Below are positions 7,536-11,496 of a stretch of 11,496 bases of DNA, one piece after another. The position numbers were made by a program, and so were the translations under genes. Each line of letters begins with the position of its first letter. Position 1 is the stretch's first letter. This DNA comes from an uncultured Eubacteriales bacterium. GTDB lineage: Bacteria; Bacillota; Clostridia; Oscillospirales; QAKW01. The stretch covers positions 1 to 11,496 of the forward strand of contig CAKRPM010000016.1 of the NCBI GenBank assembly GCA_934378025.1, read 5' to 3'. The notes beneath the pieces are model-generated. The model had not been told where the DNA came from. It saw only the letters and a program-made list of their open reading frames with translations, and ran no database searches.

Positions 7536-8738
7536 ATGGCAAGAGAAAACGCGCGGTCAAATCTTGGTGAAGCAACCAAAGGCAAAAATGACGAATTTTA
7601 TACGTTGTATGAAGATATACAAAAAGAGGTTAACGCCTACCTTGAATATAACCCTGACGTGTTCAGGGGTAAAACTGTGCTTCTGCCTTGCGACGATCCC
7701 GAATGGTCGAATTTCACAAGGTTTTTTGCACAGAATTTTGAAAACTTTGGACTAAAAAAGCTAATCAGCACAAGTTTTGCCCACGAAAGCAAAAACTTCA
7801 AAGGCGCGTATCAGCTTTCATTATTTGAGGAAGAAGCTCCCCAATTTGACGAAAGCAAAACAAAAACTCACGGCAAAATTTTCACCCTAACGAGAGATAG
7901 AAACCATTCAGGATTTATCGATATTGACGACCTTGAATGGCAGTATTTAGAGGGCGACGGAGACTTTAGAAGCGACGAGGTTAAGGCTTTGCGTGATGAA
8001 GCGGATTTTGTAATTACAAACCCACCTTTTTCACTCTTTCGTGAATTTTTGGCTTGGATTTTAGAAGCCAACAAGCAATTTTTGTTAATCGGAAACATTA
8101 ACTGCATTACATACAAAGAGGTGTTTCCCTTAATCAAAAACAACGTTGCGTGGCTTGGTAACGGTATGGGACGTTGGATTTCAGGTTTCATAGTTCCCGA
8201 AGCTTATGATTTATACGGAAGCGAGGCTCGTATTGACGAGAATGGCAACCGCATTGTTGCAACAAATAATTGTTTGTGGCTTACAAACATTGAACACGGT
8301 AGACGTCATCAACCATTACAGCTAATGAGTATGGCTGACAACTTGAAATTTAGCAAACATAAAGAAATAAAAGAAAACGGTTACCCAAAATATGACAATT
8401 ACAACGCCATTGAAATTCCCTTTACTGACGCTATTCCTAATGATTACGATGGCGAAATGGGTGTGCCGATCACATTTTTAGACAAATATAATCCCGAACA
8501 GTTTGAAATTGTTGGTCTTGGCAATTCGCGAGAAAATTTTACGCCGACAAAAGATTATATAAATCCATACAAAATTACTAAACAGGGCAAAGCTGTCAAC
8601 GGCGGTGCAATAAACTGTGTTCTAACATTGGCGACAAAAGAAAAGCCAGAGGGAAAGGTTTATTATATTGCGGATAATAGCGATTACCTCATACCGCCGT
8701 ATGCAAGAGTTTTAATCAAAAAGAGGGTGCAGGAATGA
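7536..8738 (+). CDS. EcoRI-family adenine-specific DNA methyltransferase
   Basis: The protein is predicted to transfer a methyl group from SAM to the N6 of adenine in a short DNA site. Its 400 residues resemble M.EcoRI along most of the length: an N-terminal [12 protein letters not shown] block (17-28), a [10 protein letters not shown] block (51-60), GDGDFRSDE (140-148), the catalytic NPPF motif (162-165) in [17 protein letters not shown] (216-222), NCLWLTN (245-251), [10 protein letters not shown] and [18 protein letters not shown].EcoRI is about 326 residues. The extra length here includes roughly residues 328-386, between the NPEQFE block and the last YARVLIKK, and may alter DNA recognition. 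Resemblance to M.EcoRI suggests a GAATTC-like target, but this is not shown. The stop overlaps the next gene by 4 nt (ATGA), so the two are translated together. No EcoRI-type endonuclease gene is present. Confidence 0.93.
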   Translation: MARENARSNLGEATKGKNDEFYTLYEDIQKEVNAYLEYNPDVFRGKTVLLPCDDPEWSNFTRFFAQNFENFGLKKLISTSFAHESKNFKGAYQLSLFEEEAPQFDESKTKTHGKIFTLTRDRNHSGFIDIDDLEWQYLEGDGDFRSDEVKALRDEADFVITNPPFSLFREFLAWILEANKQFLLIGNINCITYKEVFPLIKNNVAWLGNGMGRWISGFIVPEAYDLYGSEARIDENGNRIVATNNCLWLTNIEHGRRHQPLQLMSMADNLKFSKHKEIKENGYPKYDNYNAIEIPFTDAIPNDYDGEMGVPITFLDKYNPEQFEIVGLGNSRENFTPTKDYINPYKITKQGKAVNGGAINCVLTLATKEKPEGKVYYIADNSDYLIPPYARVLIKKRVQE

Positions 8739-9898
8739 TTACCACACTAAAAACAGACATTACGGTCGCCGATATTTGCAAAGGTTTTGTATATAACGAA
8801 TTTGAGGGAAAGGGACTTTTTGGACTTTCAGGCAAATTGACAATACAGCCCGAATATCAGCGAAATTATATTTACGCCGACGGCAAACGCGACGTTGCAG
8901 TTATTGATTCAATCTTGAAAGGCTACCCTTTGGGACTGATCTATTTTACCAAAGTCGCAGAGGACAAATATGAGGTGCTTGACGGTCAACAGCGTATAAC
9001 GAGCTTTGGGCGTTATGTTACAGGCAAGTTTGCAATCAAAGACGATAACGACATACCGCGCTATTTTGTGGGTCTGCCAACCGACCTGCAGGACAAGATT
9101 ATGCAGACAAAACTGACAATCTATATCTGCGAGGGAACGGAAAGCGAAATTAAGGAATGGTTTAAGACCATAAATATCGCAGGTGTGCCTCTTAACGAAC
9201 AAGAGCTATCAAACGCGATCCATTCAGGACCGTTTGTAACAAAGGCAAAAGAGGAGTTTTCAAACAGCCAAAACGCCAATATCCAAAAGTGGAGTGCCTA
9301 TGTTTCGGGTAACGTTATCCGTCAGGACTATTTGAGGACTGCGCTTGAATGGGTGAGCAAGGGCAACATTGACGACTATATGAGCCGACACCGTTACGAC
9401 GATAATATCACCGAACTCAAGGCATATTTTACAAGTGTTATTGATTGGGTATCAAGCGTGTTTATCGACGTCGAAAGTGAAATGAGAGGGTTGCCTTGGG
9501 GCGAATTTTACGAGCGTTATCACCATAACGCCTATGCACCCGACGAGGTATCACGAAAGCTACGCGAACTATACGCCGACTTTTACGTTAAGGACAAAAA
9601 GGGCGTTTATGAATATATCCTCGGCGGTTGCACCGATAACAAGCTCTTAAATATCCGCGTATTTGACGAGCCGACCAAAAAAACGGTTTACACTCAACAG
9701 ACCAACAAGGCAAAGGCTGAAAATATTTCAAACTGCCCTTTGTGTGCTATGGGTAACGATAACAATAAAAACCGTATTTGGAAAATAACCGAAATGGACG
9801 CCGATCACGTAACCGCGTGGAGCAAGGGCGGTGCTACCGATATAAGCAACTGCCAAATGCTCTGCAAAACCCACAACCGAGCCAAAGGCAACAAGTAA
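8735..9898 (+). CDS. DUF262 (ParB/GmrS-like) protein with C-terminal HNH nuclease domain
   Basis: Predicted 387-residue nuclease. The N-terminal DUF262 domain (about residues 8-160) has the family marks PEYQRNY (39-45), [13 protein letters not shown] (59-71) and [10 protein letters not shown] (82-91). DUF262 proteins such as GmrS and SspE use this DGQQR fold to bind or split nucleotides and gate DNA cutting. A helical middle section follows, then an HNH domain (about 332-387). It has Cys334-x-x-Cys337, [12 protein letters not shown] with the likely general base His358, Asn372, and Cys377/His380 completing a zinc site, ending HNRAKGNK. All key residues are present. The ATG overlaps the methyltransferase stop by 4 nt and a terminator follows directly, so the two genes form a closed cassette. 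It is probably the nuclease half of a restriction-modification or defence unit. Whether it cuts unmodified or modified DNA cannot be told from sequence. Confidence 0.88.
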   Translation: MITTLKTDITVADICKGFVYNEFEGKGLFGLSGKLTIQPEYQRNYIYADGKRDVAVIDSILKGYPLGLIYFTKVAEDKYEVLDGQQRITSFGRYVTGKFAIKDDNDIPRYFVGLPTDLQDKIMQTKLTIYICEGTESEIKEWFKTINIAGVPLNEQELSNAIHSGPFVTKAKEEFSNSQNANIQKWSAYVSGNVIRQDYLRTALEWVSKGNIDDYMSRHRYDDNITELKAYFTSVIDWVSSVFIDVESEMRGLPWGEFYERYHHNAYAPDEVSRKLRELYADFYVKDKKGVYEYILGGCTDNKLLNIRVFDEPTKKTVYTQQTNKAKAENISNCPLCAMGNDNNKNRIWKITEMDADHVTAWSKGGATDISNCQMLCKTHNRAKGNK

Positions 9899-9911
9899 AA
9901 AAATAGAAATT

Positions 9912-9960
9912 AAATGCAAGGCAAAAATCACCGTAACCGGTGATTTGCCTTGCATTTTTT
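9912..9960 (+). terminator. Intrinsic terminator closing the methyltransferase/nuclease cassette
   Basis: A long stem pairs AAATGCAAGGCAAA plus TCACCG (with a two-A bulge between) to CGGTGA plus TTTGCCTTGCATTT, giving 20 bp around a TAAC loop, followed by a T-run to 9960. It lies 13 nt after the nuclease stop codon. Its length and strength suggest that transcription of the following non-coding region does not come from this cassette. Confidence 0.93.
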
Positions 9961-9989
9961 AATCTTCTATATTAAATATGCTTCACAGC

Positions 9990-10128
9990 TTAGCCGTAGC
10001 GGTGCTAAGAATTTGCAATGAAATTATCAATAGTTAAATTCAACACTTTAGGGGTTCCTAAAGAAAATTGCACTTTTAAGGTTTAGTTTTATTGCAACTC
10101 TTAGCAACCGCAAACAGCCTACGGCTAA
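9990..10128 (+). repeat. 139-nt imperfect long hairpin (structured RNA domain or MITE-like element)
   Basis: The two ends pair over a long distance. TTAGCCGTAG (9990-9999) pairs with CTACGGCTAA (10119-10128). CGGTGCTAAG (10000-10009) pairs with CTTAGCAACCG (10100-10110) with one bulged base. TTGCAAT (10013-10019) pairs with ATTGCAA (10091-10097). Inside is a separate perfect 7-bp hairpin, CTTTAGG-GGTT-CCTAAAG (10046-10063). It could be the 5' domain of the large RNA that follows, or a small palindromic insertion. No start or stop signals for a gene are seen. The copy of TTAGCCGT at 10815-10822 can compete for the same right arm. Confidence 0.6.
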
Positions 10129-10592
10129 ACAAATAAATATTGGGAGTTTAACGCTGTCTCTTGAAAACGGCGTGGTTTCGTCAGCCGTTACACTAAAATG
10201 ACGGGGCAAATATGGGTAGTTTCGCTTATACCCTCCAAATTCGGTTGTTTAATATGGCTGTCCTAAGTGTGTGAAGAAAGTGCAAAAGCACACGTAAAAC
10301 GTGAAATGCACGATAGGAGACGAAAAAGGCTTCAGCCTAGGACTGTTGGTGATCGTCCACCGCAGTTCGCGATCTTTTGTGTAATGCAATCAAACGGCGT
10401 AAGCAAGTGTGTAGTGAGAAAAATAAAAATTGGTGGCACCCACCTTTAAGGTAAGAAAGTGGTGTTATCTTTTGGATAGCTAGGCATTATTAGTTTGAAC
10501 AGCATATGTGAAGATTAGTGGTGAGACTACGGCATATACGCAAGCAACACAAATGCGGGATATGTAGATGGGCGAACATACGCCGTGCAAAC

Positions 10593-10795
10593 GGTGGGCA
10601 TTGAGGGAAGACCAATGTAAAAAGTTCGCGTGTTCTGTGCAAACAGACACAATTCAAGCGAATGTCCTAACCATGTGAAAAATGGTTTGATGGGGCGACG
10701 GGTGCGACACCTTTTAACCTATGGGCAGAATTTCACCTTATTTGCAAGGTGGAATTCTGCCCATTCGTATCCAAAGCTCAAGGTGGTGGGCATTG
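10593..10795 (+). repeat. 11-bp direct repeat within the non-coding RNA region
   Basis: GGTGGGCATTG occurs at 10593-10603 and again at 10785-10795. The first copy overlaps the 3' arm of a GCAA-capped hairpin. The second lies between two copies of the GGCAGAATT(T/C)CAC motif. It may reflect internal duplication or two sites for one partner. Confidence 0.5.
10721..10764 (+). repeat. 19-bp hairpin containing a GAATTC site
   Basis: ATGGGCAGAATTTCACCTT (10721-10739) pairs with the arm at 10746-10764 with a single G-U and a 6-nt ATTTGC loop. It is the most stable hairpin in the region apart from the terminators, but it has no T-run, so it is not itself a terminator. The right arm contains GAATTC (10752-10757). 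A third copy of the arm, GGCAGAATTCCAC at 10799-10811, is a perfect 13-nt match to the complement of the right arm and could displace the left arm. Confidence 0.8.
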
Positions 10796-10857
10796 TACGG
10801 CAGAATTCCACATATTAGCCGTTGCTATGTTACAGCAGGGGCAGAACATATAAAATC

Positions 10858-10890
10858 AAAGGACTTACCAAGCACGGTAAGTCCTTTTTT
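10858..10890 (+). terminator. Intrinsic terminator at the end of the non-coding RNA
   Basis: AAAGGACTTACC (10858-10869) pairs perfectly over 12 bp with GGTAAGTCCTTT (10876-10887) around a 6-nt loop, and T continues to 10890. It ends + strand transcription 5 nt before the stop codon of the convergent - strand gene. Read from the other strand it also gives a hairpin with a weaker T-rich tail, so it may serve both transcripts. Its presence on the + strand argues that the gene-free region before it is transcribed. Confidence 0.93.
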
Positions 10891-10895
10891 GTTGC

Positions 10896-11399
10896 CTATT
10901 CAATTTCAAAATCAAAAAATTGTTCCTCATAATCGATATATGGTTCTGCGCCTTGTGTTTGCATTTCTGCAATTTCTCGGTCGCGGTCTCTAATCTGCGC
11001 CTCTAACAACATTTTTTCCATTTTTAGTTGTTTGATTTGTGCCTCTGCCTCAACGCATCTCTTGTATAGTTCGGTTTGCGAGGTTTCGCGCTTAAGCTGT
11101 GCGCCGAGTGTTTGCAATTTTTCATAATTTTGTTTTACCCTTGCAGGACAGCTAACAGCTTCAACCAAGTTGTTAAGCACGGTTTCGTCAATAGTTACCT
11201 CTGCAAACGGCTCTTTTACGCCGTTTACCCTTTTATAGCGCACCTTACGGTGCAGAATTTTCGGTGTAAGGTCTTTTGAAAATGCCTCGCGCATAGTGTC
11301 CTCAATGCTAACCTCTGCTTTTACAGTTTCAAGCCTTGCTTTCAGACTTTCAATTTCTTCGTTTAGGTCGATTACCTGACCTATATCTAACTCTTGCAT
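10896..11399 (-). CDS. Coiled-coil protein of unknown function
   Basis: I do not recognise the family. The 167-residue product is highly charged and almost entirely helical. Residues 1-35 (ELDIGQVIDLNEEIESLKARLETV) and about 100-155 (AEAQIKQLKMEKMLLEAQIRDRDREIAEM) have coiled-coil heptads. Between them is a segment (TPKILHRKVRYKRVNGVKEPFAEVTIDETVL) that reads as a small beta-containing region. The tail is acidic and aromatic (EEQFFDFEIE). No signal peptide or membrane segment is present. The start at 11399 is chosen for AGAGAGGT 6 nt upstream. A start 6 codons earlier (11417) overlaps the stop of the upstream gene by 4 nt (ATGA) but has no ribosome site. The gene is downstream of, and probably co-transcribed with, the partial gene at the window edge. 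Its context suggests an accessory-element protein. A mobilisation or phage role is possible but not shown. Confidence 0.72.
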   Translation of the reverse strand: MQELDIGQVIDLNEEIESLKARLETVKAEVSIEDTMREAFSKDLTPKILHRKVRYKRVNGVKEPFAEVTIDETVLNNLVEAVSCPARVKQNYEKLQTLGAQLKRETSQTELYKRCVEAEAQIKQLKMEKMLLEAQIRDRDREIAEMQTQGAEPYIDYEEQFFDFEIE

Positions 11400-11405
11400 A
11401 TAAAT

Positions 11406-11413
11406 ACCTCTCT
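11406..11413 (-). promoter_or_regulatory. Ribosome binding site of the coiled-coil gene
   Basis: On the - strand AGAGAGGT sits 6 nt before the ATG at 11399 and supports that start over the earlier ATG at 11417. Confidence 0.6.
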
Positions 11414-11496
11414 TCATCGGTTGCGGTCAGTATGTTCAATTTCCTGCCGTTCCCTAAATTTTTGTTTTACAAAATCGCAAAATTTTTGCCAAATCC
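11414..11496 (-). CDS. C-terminal end of an unknown protein (partial)
   Basis: Reading the - strand from the window edge, one frame stays open for 26 codons (rich in K, R, E and Q, ending EHTDRNR) and stops at TGA (11416-11414). The stop overlaps a possible ATG of the coiled-coil gene (ATGA), the usual layout of neighbouring operon genes. The other two - strand frames meet stops within this stretch. Too little is visible to name it. It is short enough that chance cannot be excluded. Confidence 0.4.
   Translation of the reverse strand, partial: IWQKFCDFVKQKFRERQEIEHTDRNR

Larger units (their letters stand above)
10121..10890 (+). ncRNA. Candidate large structured non-coding RNA, about 770 nt, class unassigned
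   Basis: No credible gene lies here, yet stable local hairpins follow one another to a strong terminator. Examples: AACGGC/GCCGTT (10166-10189), GGGTA/TACCC (10214-10233), GTGC-AAAA-GCAC (10280-10291) beside CACGT/ACGTG (10291-10303), AGGC-TTCA-GCCT (10327-10338), ACTG..GGTG/CACC..CAGT (10342-10366), GGTGG/CCACC (10432-10444), CGCCGT-GCAA-ACGGTG (10581-10596), GTGT(T)CTGT-GCAA-ACAGACAC (10630-10650) inside TTCGC/GCGAA (10625-10662), AACCAT/ATGGTT (10669-10687), GGTG-CGA-CACC (10701-10711) and a 19-bp hairpin at 10721-10764. ACGGCTAA (10121-10128) can pair with TTAGCCGT (10815-10822) and close the whole domain. Two stems carry GCAA tetraloops, a usual tertiary-contact element. Scale and style recall GOLLD, ROOL or OLE RNAs. 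I cannot assign a class, found no clear promoter, and the 5' end may lie further upstream, up to about 9985. Confidence 0.6.

Noticed and set aside
8735..9898. SspE of a phosphorothioation system
   Set aside because: SspE also has a DUF262 domain with an HNH-type nuclease domain, but no dnd/ssp genes are present and the partner here is an adenine methyltransferase.
10121..10857. Group II intron
   Set aside because: The length of the RNA part and the GNRA loops would fit, but I see no domain V (the conserved AGC/GAAA hairpin), no GTGCG-like 5' boundary in a convincing place, and no reverse transcriptase. A decayed intron cannot be fully excluded without a model search.
9961..10895. RNase P RNA, tmRNA or HEARO/omega RNA
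   Set aside because: The conserved cores I would expect for RNase P RNA and tmRNA are not visible. HEARO RNAs accompany IscB/IsrB-type proteins, whereas the HNH protein here belongs to DUF262.
10267..10993. Small + strand open frames (10267-10449, 10630-10818, 10721-10993)
   Set aside because: None has a ribosome binding site or a protein-like composition. They cross strong hairpins, and the last runs through the terminator into the opposite gene.

Overview
The window reads as chromosome of an anaerobic, low-to-medium GC Bacillota (Clostridia-like; Negativicutes or a related class cannot be excluded). The evidence is the order dprA-topA-trmFO, a folate-dependent TrmFO, strong AGGAGG-type ribosome sites, a TTG start on acpP, rnc followed by a small radical SAM gene, and a reverse rubrerythrin, which is an oxidative-stress enzyme of strict anaerobes. 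No species can be named from the sequence.

Bases 1-7360 are core chromosome, all on the + strand and tightly packed. They hold the end of dprA, then topA, trmFO (4-nt overlap), plsX, acpP with its own promoter and terminator, rnc, a radical SAM gene (8-nt overlap with rnc), and a reverse rubrerythrin gene. The rubrerythrin promoter is a near-consensus TTGACA-N17-TATACT lying inside the end of the radical SAM gene. The functions are DNA uptake and topology, tRNA modification, phospholipid and fatty acid supply, RNA processing and peroxide defence. A 12-bp-stem terminator at 7327-7360 closes this block.

Bases 7361-7535 look like a junction. Four GTGGGA repeats form two pairs, each with 12-bp spacing, around a 7-bp inverted repeat. 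This resembles recombinase arm-site architecture. From here on, codon use and composition look more AT-rich.

Bases 7536-9898 are a two-gene cassette with a 4-nt overlap. The first gene encodes a close relative of the EcoRI adenine methyltransferase. The second encodes a DUF262 (ParB/GmrS-like) protein carrying a C-terminal HNH nuclease domain. The pair looks like a restriction-modification or related defence module in which the usual EcoRI-type nuclease is replaced by a predicted nucleotide-regulated HNH nuclease.

Bases 9899-10895 contain no credible gene. They carry a terminator, a 139-nt imperfect long hairpin, then about 770 nt packed with stable hairpins, GCAA-capped stems and mutually exclusive pairings, ending in a strong intrinsic terminator at 10858-10890. 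I read this as a large structured non-coding RNA, similar in scale to the GOLLD/ROOL/OLE classes but not assignable by eye.

On the - strand at the right edge are a coiled-coil protein of unknown function and the last codons of another gene, probably part of the same accessory element.
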